From Saccharina japonica (Eukaryota; Sar; Phaeophyceae; Laminariales; Laminariaceae), in assembly GCA_008828725.1 (NCBI GenBank), contig MEHQ01001076.1:744001-808000 (forward strand): a stretch of DNA of 64,000 nt, in the 5' to 3' direction. Shown piece by piece: positions 22,541 to 35,196 of this stretch. Both the position numbers and the translations under genes were made by a program. The notes below the pieces were generated by a model. That model was not told the origin of the DNA and did no database searches. It saw only the letters and a list, made by a program, of their open reading frames with translations. How positions within the stretch are numbered: the stretch's first letter is position 1; every line of letters begins with the position of its first letter.

Positions 22541-24440
22541 ACGTGTCATCTAAGAGTTTATTCGGCCTGTAACTGACAGTATCCCATGTTCGGTTCACGA
22601 TGAACAACCCGGAACACATTGTTCGAGATAGATAGGTATATCACATCCACTGAGCCAGCACTCTGACTATAGCTTTATTTCACATTCCCCGGGTTTACGA
22701 CAAGGTAATGATGTCACCCTTATAAGACTGTTGTGCTGTACGTGACATCCACTTAACGAGAAGCCAACGCTAAGCGAGGCAAGTGTGAAACTGTAGGTGT
22801 GAAAAGTGAATATGGCCCCTGCGGTAATATTCCGATAAAGCAAACAATAATTCATTATTCGAACTAAACACCAACGACTAAACGTGGCACACACGGTAAT
22901 ATGTTTTTGAAAGGCACGGTGCACATGGCATATTCACGGTAGTCTAACCTCGTTCGTTGATCTATGCAGGATACCAGGCTATGTGCGTAAGTTTACAACA
23001 TAATATACGTTGAATTAAGCACACACCGTCGAAAACATGTTTTTAACGCCAAAGTCGGTGCCTTGGGCAAACTGAAACACTATGAACACCCTGTCCAATC
23101 GGTTCAAACGATGATATACGTTTATTAACGTCGCGCAGGGGTCCGCGTACAACCCGTTAGGCGTTGAGTAGACCATGAAGTGTACATCGGCCAAAGGCGG
23201 CAATCTGCCGGTTTGACCGATGTTGGCAGAGGGCCGATGTGTGCTTGGTATTCCTGTGGAACAAGCAGATGGATAGCCGTAGGCTCAAGATTATTACCAA
23301 AATGGAACTTGACCATGTGTTCGAATATTGGTGCCCATGATATAGCTTGGCTCTGCACCTGGAGTGCTTTTTCGTCGAAAAAATGAAAATATTTTCACAT
23401 CGAACCGCTGACGCTAAGCATGACCTCCCTTCGGCACATTGACACAAGCGTTGTTCATTTAGCATTGTTCTCCCATTGCTTACAATAGTATTTGTAGTGC
23501 CAACGACAGGCGCCAACAACAAGCGATGTGCTGCTTGTACCTTCAGCGATTGTTTACCAGGTCAAAGGGTTTCATGGTATTGACCGGCGTATGTGACACC
23601 TCCTGACCTCCAAAGGGTTTCCACTTCAGTCGTATCTGCCGATAAGGACAGGCTTTATGAACGTCGATAATCATACGCTCTAGGCAGAATGTGGTGTGTG
23701 ATGTGCTTCCCTTTATCCTGGCAAGGCATAGACCGCTCTTTCTAGAATGCATTGTTCATAACTTGATCACTGGAATCAATCTCACTCTTGCTTTGCAAAT
23801 ATTGATGGATCACATAAATGTTTATCATAACAATACTTAGTACATATCCTTGATGCGGTCAAGTGATGGGAAGGTGCATGGCTACAGCGACAAGTGCAAT
23901 TAGCCAATAACTCACGGCAACACACCATACGTGTCAAGGCGATACTTCTACTCAGCCCCATTAGTGAGAGCATTGTCCGTGCAGAACCCTTATCTTAGAA
24001 AAGATACATACCACATCGTCACCTAACGACGGCTCGAAACAAGTACCTCGTAAGAGCGATGCATAGATTACCCAATAGAGTGTTTTCGATTGCTATTTCA
24101 GGTTTGCTTGCGTTCCAGAAAATAAAGAGGGAAACTAGACTTTGATGTCCAAAGCCGAAAAGGGCAAAAACATTGTTCATCGAAGGTAGGAGTTTGACGA
24201 AATTTACGGCGGATGTTTGCTCTCCATACGTATCATTTGGCGATGCAGAGATTGGACAATATAGTGTTTGCGGTTACGTTTGCTTGGTACTTGCTTTCCG
24301 ATATATAAACACCGAAGGTAGGATTTGAGGTACTCAAATATAACCAAAAGCGAAAACATACTTCATCGAAGGTAGTAATTTGACGAAAGGTACGGTATAT
24401 ACATGCTCTCCATACATATCATTGGCGTATAAACACCGAC
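22540..24440 (+). repeat. Block S4 (module A)
   Basis: Shared with 48,640-50,260 and 60,900-62,640. It ends with two tandem units of about 150 bp (24,100-24,260 and 24,270-24,430), each with CATCGAAGGTAG, TTTGACGAAA and TGCTCTCCATAC. Positions 23,480-23,675 hold a frame (VVPTTGANNKRCA...) with one stop that is open in modules D and B. Confidence 0.75.
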
Positions 24441-24449
24441 CAGTCTCCC

Positions 24450-25419
24450 ATGCCTTGTACGCATAACTGTGTTTTTTGTTGTACACAACACAACAACAAC
24501 TGTTGGGAGCAGAGGCTAGAGATATCTATTAGAAGTTTTGAAAAACCAACAGGGTTGTGGGTTTCGACATACCTGCCCACAACCCAGCTGAGGTGTTCTG
24601 CGTGGTATATTTTGCGTTGGAAATGTGCCAGAGTTCTTCTGACATGCATGCTGTAACAAGTCTTGAAATGTTAGACGATGGTGGGCAGTGGCGCCGGTTT
24701 CAGTTTGAAAATGTCAACGTATCGACCTTACGTCATGAGTGAGCACATTTGTCGGCCATATGCAATATGCAAACCAAGATCTTGTGCACAGAGATGAATA
24801 ATGTATACGGTGAAAAATGTGAAAAATATTTTTGGATGTGCTCCTCACATCTATTTATGCACCTATAGAGGAGGGAAATGCAACATGTCGAGGAAGTTGC
24901 CCTTAGAAAATGTACCAGGCAAGTTCAACACTGTTGGACTGTGACTCATCCCCCGGTAGGGGTCGCGAACGTTAAGGCTAAAATGGTTTAGGACCAGCTG
25001 AGACACTCAAATAATAAACTACCAGTGAGCGTGACCCTTGACTGGTGTACTGAAGTGTTCTTTTCAGCGTCAGGTAGCTCGCATAGTGTTCATCGGGCTG
25101 CGTTAAACATATTCTTCGATGTCGTGGTTTGGGTAGGGTATTGAGGTCCTCATGAGAGGGGCTCATGAAATGTGTCGCCACCTCTACGGAGACATTATGA
25201 CTATTGACAATTCTTCTATCGACAGATGCACTCTCGTTCAGGGCATGCGCAGAAGCCGACTGACGTTTCCCTGTTACATGCCTGTTCACATGGTTCGTTC
25301 TCGCATGATCGTCCAGACCGCAAATGTTCGTACTTCTATACCCCCCACTGCCATGTGTCCCCCAATAGTTACAACACGCTGACAAACGCGCGAGTACGCG
25401 AATGGCATTGATGACTGCA
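24450..25419 (+). repeat. Block S1, start of a truncated module
   Basis: Third S1 copy, in direct orientation after S4. Homology to other S1 copies ends at GATGACTGCAT (25,419), where unrelated sequence begins; S2 and a gene are missing. Confidence 0.8.
24978..25385 (-). CDS. Partial copy of the S1 antisense frame
   Basis: A 135-codon minus-strand frame containing GLDDHARTNHVNRHVTGKRQ and KPRHRRICLTQPDEHYASYL. It aligns in frame to the 196-codon frame at 50,825-51,415 and to fragments at 9,585-9,776 and 10,499-10,681 and, in plus orientation, 36,200-36,630. The 5' part is cut by the breakpoint at 25,419. Confidence 0.3.
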   Translation of the reverse strand: MSACCNYWGTHGSGGYRSTNICGLDDHARTNHVNRHVTGKRQSASAHALNESASVDRRIVNSHNVSVEVATHFMSPSHEDLNTLPKPRHRRICLTQPDEHYASYLTLKRTLQYTSQGSRSLVVYYLSVSAGPKPF

Positions 25420-27225
25420 TCGCGTTAGAGCAACATATTAGAGGCATGCCAATACCGACGAACCTGCGTTTTCGATATGCATTACGCCCCCCCCCCCCCC
25501 GATGATGGTAGGGCATAATCTACATTACTCTAGTGAGTGAAAGGCGCACGGAGTTATTATCATACCCCACACACGATCTTACTAGCTCTAGTTTGCATCG
25601 TACAACCAGACTCGGTTCGATGATCCGCAGTAACCTGCAAGTCGGTGGAGAGGGTATTGAAACGTCCCGTCTCAGACGAGAGGCTTCACGACTGTTGTTT
25701 GTAGTAATCGGGGATAATTCGGAAAGTACTTGCACTGAACGAACAAGGTATTGATTGAATGAAAGGTATTTATCAGGCTATTCGCCGTATATGCTTCGTT
25801 GTTTTCCATTTTCATGTTTTCGCGAAATAATGGCGATTTTAAATATTTTTCACATGTGAGAAAATTGCAGAAATATCGACTTACTCCACTGCGAGGCACA
25901 TAACCAACCCAATATATGTTTGCTAGCGACAGAATAGGGCGCAATTTATTGTTGATGGCCCGGCGGTTCCGGCAATAATATGTTCAGGACACCAGCGGGG
26001 CCCGGGGATTCGGATACCATACACCTAACCCCCCCCCCTCGGAGGGCTCGAAACAAATGTTTTTTGCACGTGTTGTTTTTGGGTGTATCGGTGTACGTGA
26101 TTTGTGTGAGAATACGGGAGAGACGCAAACCCTCACATCGAGTACCATACCACCGTGACATTGGCAGTATCAACAGGTGCCTCGTCTGAGTACGACATCC
26201 AAGTCCCCACCCAGCGGCAACAAAAACACACACAAAGCAACCGCTTGCAGTGTCCGACTGCTGTAGCCGCGAGAAGCGCTATGCTGCTGGAGTGCCAATA
26301 TCCACCTGTGCGAGAAAGGATTCTGCTGCAGCTCGGTTATAAGGCAAGAAAACACAGATATTTCAGGTACCACAGGTACGCACGTACGTGCGAGTATGAT
26401 TATATGCCAAATGACAGGTAAGGTGCTCGTATCTAGGATGTCGTATATTCGTAGGGTGTCAAGGCTTTGACCACTATTAATAATAATGACTGAGGGTACC
26501 ACGGCTATGTACAACAAACAACAGTTCGTGCAGGTCTGTACGCTGAATCGTAAGGGTTACAAATGATGCTGCTACTGCAGTACTGTAGATGCTGGTGCTA
26601 ATGCCTTTGCTCGGGATAGTGACACTCAGGTTTGATGTCTGGCAAGTCCATTATTAAGAGCCTTGCCGCTGCCAAAGTCGTTCCCACAACAGTGACAAAC
26701 CCACGAGATATTCCCCTCTCTCACGACCTTCTTCAGGCAATGTTTATCCAGCCAAGCCTGCCGACCCCACGGCTCTTGAGCATCTTCTGGTCCATCTTAG
26801 AGCGAGCTCATAGCTCCTTTGTACAGCTTGGTACTGCTACAATGGCTGTCACATTACGCAGCTGCGGCCTATAGAGGTCGCCGTGCCGCCCAGCAGTATT
26901 GTGGTACTATGAAAGGCCTTGTATCAAGCAGGGGGGGAGGGGGGGGGCTCTCTACCGTCCCCTGTTTTCAGTTTTATATAGTTATTGATAAGGCGTAGAG
27001 GGAGGGGACGGTGTCAGGCCCCCCCCCCCCCTGTCGGGAGGGTCGAAGTTGAACAATTCGACGTGAGGTGTCGAAAAAAACATTTACGGGCCCCCTCGAG
27101 GACACACATAATGATACACGTTGATAATTGGCCATTCCCTCAAAGTTACCAACCGTTTGTTGAGATTTTCTCAATAATTGACAATTGAACGGACTCCGCT
27201 GCTGTAAGGCAGAAACGTCATGACA
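25420..27225. other. Region outside the module, no recognised gene
   Basis: The stretch lies between two module breakpoints. It has C-runs at about 25,486-25,500 and 26,030, and an unassigned 80-codon frame at 26,632-26,874 (plus). A hairpin repeat at 26,929-27,032 is listed separately. Confidence 0.5.
26929..27032. repeat. Small foldback repeat with G-run/C-run stem
   Basis: A G-run followed by ACCGTCCCCT (26,954-26,963) faces AGGGGACGGT (27,003-27,012) followed by a C-run. The arms pair across a loop of about 40 bp. It may be a miniature inverted-repeat element. Confidence 0.6.
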
Positions 27226-27435
27226 TCATGGGCCGTGTGTGACAAACAAGGGCTGAAACGAACGGCGTGCTTCTTCATGCTCAACGGCTCGAATCGGCCG
27301 GCGTTCATCGGAGTCCGCCTCAGCAACTTCGATAGCAGCCTTGGCAACAGCATTAGCGGTGGCCTTCACGAGTCTCGCGGCTTTAATCTGCTCCGACTTT
27401 TGCTCCTTTACCAACTGCAGTCGTTGGGCATCCCC
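27226..27435 (-). pseudogene. C-terminal fragment of the Ala-rich protein
   Basis: The minus-strand frame runs from about 27,435 to TGA at 27,226-27,228. It begins AQRLQLVKEQKSEQIKAARL and ends EEARRSFQPLFVTHGP. The first 40 residues match the fragment at 1-123 with conservative substitutions. A TAA lies just upstream in frame, so at least the upstream junction is lost. The upstream 27,436-27,720 matches 124-318 plus 2,638-2,743. The parent gene is unknown. Confidence 0.4.
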
Positions 27436-27935
27436 TTAACGTAGCGTATCTTCCCTCCGTTATCCCCGAGAGCGAGAGGACCCTGGCAACGGCGCTACCA
27501 GTAGCACTCAGTGCCGACATGGTGATGTAGGCCGCAGCCAAACGAGGTGTCTCTCTTCAAGAGGGCGTAGTTTGAGCAGTACGGCGGCGAACGCGATTCG
27601 CCTTCTTCCACGATTTCTCCCGCATTGTTGGGTGTTCCATGTAACTTTCTGTCACAAAGACGGGGGTGAATTCTGAAAGTTGTGTGATTTTCCAGATTGT
27701 TTCCTGAATATACTACCAAATCTTCGCATGTACGTCCTAGTCGCTGCATTGGGCCGTTTCGAGTGAAAGCACGCTTATTCGAAAGGACATACCCCCGAGC
27801 TTCTGTGGTGCTACAGTGTATGTGCGCACGCGCTGTAGGTGCGCCGTATGGTACGTGGACAATACCAATATTTGTTCGACATTCAAAAATCAACAAAATC
27901 GACAAAACAAAATACTACAAGCAACCACCCTCCGT
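27436..27935 (-). repeat. Duplicated segment, copy without transposons
   Basis: Pairs with 124-318, 2,638-2,743 and 4,190-4,405. It gives the pre-insertion sequence for the element at 319-2,637 (single GGGTGTTCC) and a probable one for the foldback at 2,744-4,185. Confidence 0.75.
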
Positions 27936-30260
27936 GTATCTATCTGACGCATATTTGTTCCGGGTTGTTTTTTGTGAACCGACCATGCGATGCTGTCAGT
28001 TGCAGGCCGAAGAAAAATTTAGATGATACATAATCTATTTCACTGTGAAATAGGTACGGTCGTTGTGGCTCTGGTGACCCCGGCACGCCATTCTCTGTTC
28101 TGGACCGCATACTACAGTAGCTCAGTCGATATCGTACATCTGTGACGTATGTACTGATAATCGACTTTGCCTTCCTTGACGTGATCGTGGACAAGTGTTT
28201 CAGTCCGAATCACGATAAAAACTGCAATACCCATTTCACCCGTCGCAATATGCCCTTGGACTATCTTGATCGAACTTTTAATTTCTTATCTAAAGGCAAC
28301 ATTCGATCAAGAGTATTCTGGGGATTCTTAAAACATATCAATATGATGCTAACTGTCGATTCGATTCGATTCGATTCGATTTTTGCCAGCTTATCGTTGT
28401 GTCCTTTCGTGTCTGACGGGACGTCCTGATTAATAATTTTTTCACATTGAGTATCTGACCGCAATTCAAGTTTGCGTCACGCACGACGGAATTGTCGTTC
28501 TCTTCTGAAGTGTCCAAAGTCGAAAGCAAAAAGCTCGCATGGCCAAAACGGCACAGTCCGCGCGTAATACCCAGACCTCGCTGACAATTCATGAACACGT
28601 ACAGTAGTGCAAACTATAAGGTGCTCCAAAACACGACCACAGTTCGTCAAGCTACAGTGCTAGGGTCAAACGAATAACAACAAAACTGATACCCTAATGC
28701 AGACGCAAACGCCTGGGTGGTTCGGTTCCGAGCTATGCCGTCTATACGCCGGTCGGGAAACCACGACACGGATTCAACACGTGGTCTGCTATCCGACGAA
28801 GCAACCGACGAGTCTGGATGTTGCACACTAGTGACAGAAAAAAATTATGGAGGACAAGGCGTACCGTTGGCTGAGCACCCCCCCCCCCATTCAACCAGCG
28901 AACGTGAACCCGACACGCCTGCTAAGCTGGACGTGAAATCTATAGGCGAAAGCACTATCAGATAGGCCTCGGTTTTTAACTCAGAGCGAACCCGACAAAC
29001 TTTGCACCAGCCACAACGATGATAGAGGTTCAGCAAACATTTAGAGGGCATTACTTCTCAGCGATTAATATATATTGCCAATGGAATATGTAAGCCTGTA
29101 TCGTACAGGCTAAGAGTACCCATCCTCAATAACCACCGTGAAGACAACAACACCAGGAGGAAGGTTTTCCAGAGAATGTTATCACTTTGAGAGAGGGGAT
29201 ACCTCTTTCTCCACAAACATATACGTTGGAACAATGAGGTAAGAAACACAGATATAACGCGTTCTCGTGGATCACCGTTTAGCGAATGGTGCACCCGAAA
29301 GGCGGATGCAATACAAATATTACCCCTACTGTAGTTCAAATGCCCCGGCAACCGTTGGAACAAGCGCTGTAGGTGATCAAGAGGCGTTCACAGGCAGGCC
29401 TTCGAAACACCCGTAATATGCAATACTCTCGCAATTCATGTTGTGTGCTTGGTGGGCGGCTTCGCACAACTCGCACGACGAGGTACTCCGTCCGGAACAG
29501 TACGTTGTGTCAGGATTGCGTGGCGACGGCGTTCCTGTCTCCGGTTTCTCTCTTCAGAGCACTTAGCGGTATCCTGTGGAGTTGACAGGTGGGAATTTGC
29601 CAGTTAGTACGTAGACAGGATTTCAGTGGACCTTATTACAGTACCCATGTTAATGACATAATGGCTGCTTTCAAAATGGACACGTCGGCGGCGGTGACAG
29701 TGGTTGGACACCATATGTTGTGCCAAACGTTTGTTTTTCTATCCCACTTGGGGATTTCATATTTCAACCGATCCACAGCGTGGACGCGGGTCCGCGTATC
29801 GGGAGGAAAAACAGTTTATACCGGGTCATACACTTAGGTCGTCAAATTGTGCTGTGATATGTGTGTGTTGCGTCGTATACTTATCCCGTTGCCAATTGGC
29901 AGTTCAGATCGGATTCTTGACTGCAATACACAGCAACGAAATATCAACGAACCCACAGGCCATTCAGCCGGCGAGTGTTATACGTCACTCGTACATTTCA
30001 AACACTGTTGTGATGAACTCCTGAGAAGTAACGCCGGTGTCAGCAATACATCGTGAGCTTGACGCCTTCCCGCAGTATAGCCGAGCTAGCAAACGTGCAA
30101 CGCTAATGAAACGCCCGTCCTCGGCGTGGATGTTCGCGCATTTCGACATAAATGAACACGACATATGGAATTCGCAAAAGGCAAGCAGCAAATTCTGCTT
30201 TGTGTGCTGATAGCTTGCGTTTAAGGTGGGTGCTTCAAATGACGCTATACATACTCTGAT
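27935..30260 (-). repeat. Block S3 inverted (module C)
   Basis: Reverse complement of S3, for example GAGGGGATACCTCTTTCTCC at 29,200 and GCCTCGGTTTTTAACTCAGA at 28,965. It lies 3' of gene C, as S3 does for A, B and D. A tetra/penta-mer run (TTCGATTCGATTCGATTCGA) lies at 28,360-28,380. Confidence 0.75.
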
Positions 30261-30268
30261 AAATTAGA

Positions 30269-33200
30269 TTACTCACATTTGCGGGGATAGATACAACACT
30301 CCGACTGCCTGCACGTGCTGTAGTAACACTGAACTTTATGGGAGTTCTTGACCTGAACGGAGCCCTTCCGGCACTCATAGGAATCACAGAATGGTGTATC
30401 TGAGGCGGTAACAAATCATCAGGAGCAGTATCATTTCTGAGGTCTGCCGGTATCCACGAAGGGGTGCTTTTCTATGAGACGATGTATGCGAGCTGAGCAG
30501 GCCAAGGGAATGGTAATGACATGCCAAAGTATTCTCGAAACAAGATATTGCACACAGGTTTCGTGCAGGAATATTACCCGTCTTAACACGAGGTAGCTAG
30601 TGGTCCGGTTCAGTCGCATACATTCGAGCCGGCAAATTCCACCGGTAAGTAGCCACAACCGCACTAAACGCTACTGTAGATCAGACCACGTCAGCGCACG
30701 GCAATTCCTGCAAACTGACACCCTTACCCTCCTCGTGGCAGCCGTTGTCTATCACAGGCTGACCGTCTGAGCACTCGAAAAACTCTGAGTATCCCGTGTC
30801 TCACGTTTCATGGTACTCGCGTTCAGTCGCAGCGCGTTTCCGTCAATGCTGGGTTCAGTACTGGAACAATGACGATAGCCATATGTACCGCATTGTTACG
30901 GGAGTTTTACGAAGCGCAGACATATTGCAACAGTGGTGCTGTTAGGCAGCTGGGCATATATAAACGGTACATGTCCATTTAGCCCACAAATGTAGGCACA
31001 CGCACAGTTCATGGAACATACGTTTACGTAGACCGTAGAAGTCATCGGCACATTTTCGAGGCACGGAAAACTGAAACTGTATGTGATATTCTAGATAAAC
31101 ACATAAGACGCCGTTATGGTGAGGCTCTTACCCTTCGTGCAGCAACGATAATCGCTGCATCCAGACTTCTTGCACACGGTGACGGCAGCACGTTTCGACA
31201 GCGACGAGTTCGCGGGGCAGTTGAAGCCTTCGCATGTCTTGTTACAGCAGGTGGATGCGGTGCACCAGCCTTTCGGACACGGCACGTGGCTGGCAAAGGC
31301 GACCACAGATAAACCGTCGGGGCACTTGAAGTTGTTGCAAGTTGTCGAGCCTGAGAATAAAATTGATATCAACAGTGGCAGCCGCCCACGGGTTATGAGA
31401 TGGACTATGTTGAGGTACTAGCCCCCCCAATGAAGTAATAACGTAAACAATGGTATTGGGCAAGATATGGACATGTCACGACAACACCCTCGCCGTCGTT
31501 AATTGCATTCCAGTCAGGTGGTGGTACTGCAGTAGCGTTCTGAGCTATTCCTTGTATATACGTACTCCGTGTATACATCTTAGGCGATCTACGATACACA
31601 TGTCTCACCGTACTCGCAGCATTGCTCGCTGTTGCATTTGTTGTTCTTGCACACTTTAGTGTCAGAGCCGTACACGTGACCGAAACTCCCCGGGCAGACG
31701 TAGCTTGAGCAGACCTTGTCGCAGCACTCGGAAATCGTGCACCCGCTGTACTCACAGTCTTTGTAGTAAGCGTAGTCGATCAGAACGTACTCTGTGGGGC
31801 ATCTGAAGTCGGAGCAGAGGGGTCTCTGCAGGGATCGAAGAGCGCAACAATCAGGGTGGGTTGGAAACCGTGCCAGTGGAAAGTCGTTCGAGCACGGCTA
31901 CGGTCTTGTCGACCACCAACTGCACATCATGACGTATAATCAGCCCACGTCTCTCGTATCTCATCTGCGTCTATGTCACAGGGGGCAACACATTACACGA
32001 CCATACACCACAACTGAATTTCGATGCCACAAATATATGTTCTCCCATACTTGTTCCCAGCTCGAACCCAAAACCTACTTCATGTTGCATAATTCCCTTA
32101 GGAATATCCATGGTATACGGCATGTAGCGACATTTAAATAACATCAACACGGAAATGGGTTATAGAGGAAATATATATATGTATATATCTTGCCTGGCGT
32201 CTCGACGCGGTGCGCCTGCCGCGGAGGCCCTGCTCGCCTTCGCTCTCGCCTAGTGCACAATAAAAGGTAGGGTGGCCAAGAGACACGTGTACGGACGTGT
32301 TTAGATATTGCGATGTGACGACAGGAGTGCCACCGTTCACGGCATGCTGAGACCACGCTTGAACTATCGGTCAATTTTCGTTCGCGGAGCATTTTCGACA
32401 AACATTGAAACACTCTGTTTTCGGCAGATTCGTGAAAATATCGACAAGCCGAAGCTATTCATCAGTGCGTTTAATATCAGACCCAAGGTTGACTTGGCAC
32501 GTTCCAAAAGTCGAACTATCACTGCTTATTCGTACGGCGCACATCAAGATGACACACCTACAAGATGTTTGATATAACCGTATATATGGGGTTTAACTCC
32601 ATTCGGTCCAAGTCATAGTTGTTATCGTGGCGACTGAAGTCCGACCAAGGCCGATTATTTCAAAAACCCAACATTACACCAGTACGTACGTGTCTCCTCT
32701 TTGGGTGACGGCACTATGTGTAATTCCACGGAATGCTGGAACCGTGTGTTCGACTTCTGTACGGTGTCTGTCCCGTACCACCAAAGCGGTAGGTCGTTTT
32801 GGAGAGAATACTCATATCGTTAGGGGCCTTCAAGCTGCGGAATTGCGTGATATCGCTTTATTATGTCACACGATTTTCAAGGCCACGGTATGGCCTACTG
32901 TAGTGTGGTGAACTTCCAACGTTGTCATCATCCGATTCTCGATGAGGGTGTAGAGATTGTTAGGTGGGGGGGCTCACAAACCCCACCTCAACCGTTGCAT
33001 GGATCGCTGTACAGCCCCCCTCTCCCGTTGAGAGCGACGGTGGGTCAATAACGGTAGCAACGTCTGGTCGAAATACAGTCTGACTTGCAGGGGGGGTGTC
33101 TCCTCAAAAGAAGAACTCCATAATGTCGTTGGGATCGCAACAGCGTCACGCCTCGGGCTTGTCATTAATTCCCGCCTCAATTGCTAGGTAGTTTAGGGGG

Positions 33201-33642
33201 GGTTGAATCCCGATGATTATTGTCGAGCCCTTGTCCCCCGGTGTGAGCCGTGCAATCTGCATGGTATAGGATATATCTCTTCTGTTGGACAAATGCGATT
33301 CAGCTCCTGGGCACGATATGAGGCCGGCGGCTTCGGGTGTAGCTTAACTCGATCATGATCTGTGTAATGTGCGCAAATTCTTCCTTTGTATGTTTTATCG
33401 ACAGTAAGCAATGGTCTTGATCGTCGGATTAGGCATATCGTTTGTCTCGAGTTCAATATTAGCGTGGTATACAGAGTTCTTCCTCTAATGATTTGTAACA
33501 TATATCTTTCCAGCTACCCCTGCAGTGCACCGCACCGTGTATGTCTTTAGAAACAAGCCTCACCGTTGACAGACACCTGAGCGGCGCTAGCCGTGACTCC
33601 GAAGGCCGTCAGAGCCGTGATGAACGGAATAAGTCGCACCAT
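30269..33642 (-). CDS. Gene C: secreted cysteine-rich repeat protein (5 exons)
   Basis: Exons on the minus strand: 33,642-33,564 (signal peptide, MVRLIPFITALTAFGVTASA), 33,102-32,978, 31,825-31,609, 31,350-31,132 and 30,399-30,269. The joined lengths (79+125+217+219+131) give one open frame of about 256 residues. Exons 3 and 4 carry two repeats each, the last exon only one, all with exact C-x4-C-x14-C-x4-C-x4-CC spacing (30 repeat cysteines). Exon 2 is poorly conserved and uses a TTTTGAG acceptor; intron 2 is phase 0 here but phase 1 in B, so the exon 2/3 boundary is the least certain part (exon 3 may start further upstream). The last exon has lost the second repeat by an internal deletion but keeps the C-E-stop ending. 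A secreted disulfide-rich protein is inferred; function unknown. Confidence 0.6.
30555..30790 (-). pseudogene. Dead exon 5, gene C
   Basis: After a GATACTCAG acceptor the frame reads FECSDGQPVIDNGCHEEGKG, continues past the site that is TAG in A and D (here CAG), then meets TGA and further stops. The exon 6 equivalent is absent from the short remaining interval to 30,399. Confidence 0.55.
32190..32300 (+). pseudogene. Decayed copy of the intron 2 antisense ORF
   Basis: Reads GAPAAEALLAFALA then a stop, then KRHVYGRV and a stop, aligning to the antisense frames in A and B. Confidence 0.3.
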
Positions 33643-34145
33643 TTGCTTTTTTCCTATGCTCTTGGTTGCTGTACACGGAAGGCTCTTTGGTTGCAGGTGG
33701 GGGGCAGTAGCAGCGACAAGCAAGGAATGAGCGATACGATTAACATAACGCGGTACACCGTTGGTGGAAAAACTCGGGGTAAACTTCGTCCGACAGTGTT
33801 GCGGCCGTATCGAGCCATTGCTGTTGGGTAAATACCCGCCTTACTCGATGCAGTACTCCTGTCGAACTTGCCAGGCATAATAATTAATACCAGACCCAAC
33901 AAGCCGAAATATTGTAAAACCGATCGTACGTTCGTACCGAACCTTGCCGGAGCAGTATTGCGGCATTAAGGAAAGTTGCGGTGAAGTTCGGCAGTGTACT
34001 GCAGCCGTACCGAGCACTTCCAAAAGCGTAGGCATGCTTTTTGCGAGGCAAATACCACCGGTATATCACAGGTCTATGCTGGGGCTGAAGTAATGCGAGA
34101 ATACGCATTTTCCTAAAAAAAGTGTATGCCGCTCAGGTCAGCGGC
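33643..34145 (-). promoter_or_regulatory. Upstream region of gene C with palindrome
   Basis: Reverse-oriented equivalent of 13,436-13,935. The palindrome GCCGCTCAGGTCAGCGGC is at 34,128-34,145. The ATG sits in GCAAATGG. Confidence 0.4.
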
Positions 34146-34669
34146 TCTGTATCTCACTCTACAGTGTACACAACCGCATTGTTTTGTCGCATAAAATAAA
34201 GCAATCATATGTCGGTGCATACCGCAAAAACAAGAAGACGAAACACTAGCGTACGATTGCCAATCTATATGGTTGTCTTTAACCTGGCGGGTCGGCATCC
34301 ACTGACAAACACGACTTTGAAGCGAGCGCTTTGCCGTAACGACGGTCATTGGCGCGTCACCATTAACACATGTTTCGGAATAAGTGCTCGGTGTGGCGTG
34401 CACCCAAGCTGGGTATATAATAACTGAAGCAAATTGACATATAAAAATATGCATATAATATAATACATGTAAACTGATAATACTGAGCACCTACAATGAC
34501 TGGGTGTCCCGAATGCCGACGGTTTAAAGTTAGGGTGTACCGTGTTGATTAAAAAACGCGAGGATACGTGTGGCGCGTAAACTGAACCAGCGAAGACTAT
34601 GCATGCGTGTATACACACACTTGCACCCGTACTAAGAGGATAACGATAAATTTAGAGTAAGACTAAAGT

Positions 34670-35196
34670 ATGGAGGGCAGGCACTCAAAAATACGGTATA
34701 AAAACATATTAGTGAACACAGCTTCGGAGGGGTGCATACAGCAACGTGATGCGGACAATACCACGACGGTACCTTCAGGACGTCATCATGACACCGTAGG
34801 ACTACCTGTCACGTGTTTTCACGTGGACACGATATCGGCGCTTTGGGGTTTCATGCCATCGCCACGGGTATTCATGGATCCGGCTGCCGTGGCGTGCTAC
34901 GAAGTTTATCATGGTCTTGACATCACCATGTCCCATGGTAGTGGCGGGAATGTGTCCGATTTCAGAGGCAAGGTACTGAGTTTGTCATTGCATGGCACGT
35001 CCTTGGGTACGGAATGGCCCGTGTAGTGGGTATGACATGGAGATCAATAACATTGGAATGCATCCAAATCACGGAAGATGGGTCCATAGACGTGCAGCCA
35101 CGGCCGATCTACGAACGGCACCATGGTCTCGAGTCATGGCTTGTGACATACTCTGTGTATAGTTTTGAAGGCACAGGGCAGTGCTACGCTGGCTGA
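34670..35196 (+). CDS. Conserved divergent reading frames in S2 (module C)
   Basis: Two overlapping plus-strand frames (34,670-35,026 and 35,014-35,196) point away from gene C. The first has FHVDTISALWGFM and AAVACYE, matching LHVNTISALWLFM and AMPCYEA in B. The second has ECIQITEDGSIDVQPRPIYE, matching B and A. The switch of frame suggests an intron or a frameshift between them. Hydrophobic TISALWxFM may be a membrane or core segment. I do not recognise the family. Confidence 0.35.

Noticed and set aside
26216-26345. Possible decayed repeat exon (CEKGFCCSS)
   Set aside because: Only one short Cys cluster fits, in a frame different from the upstream part; spacing does not match the family.
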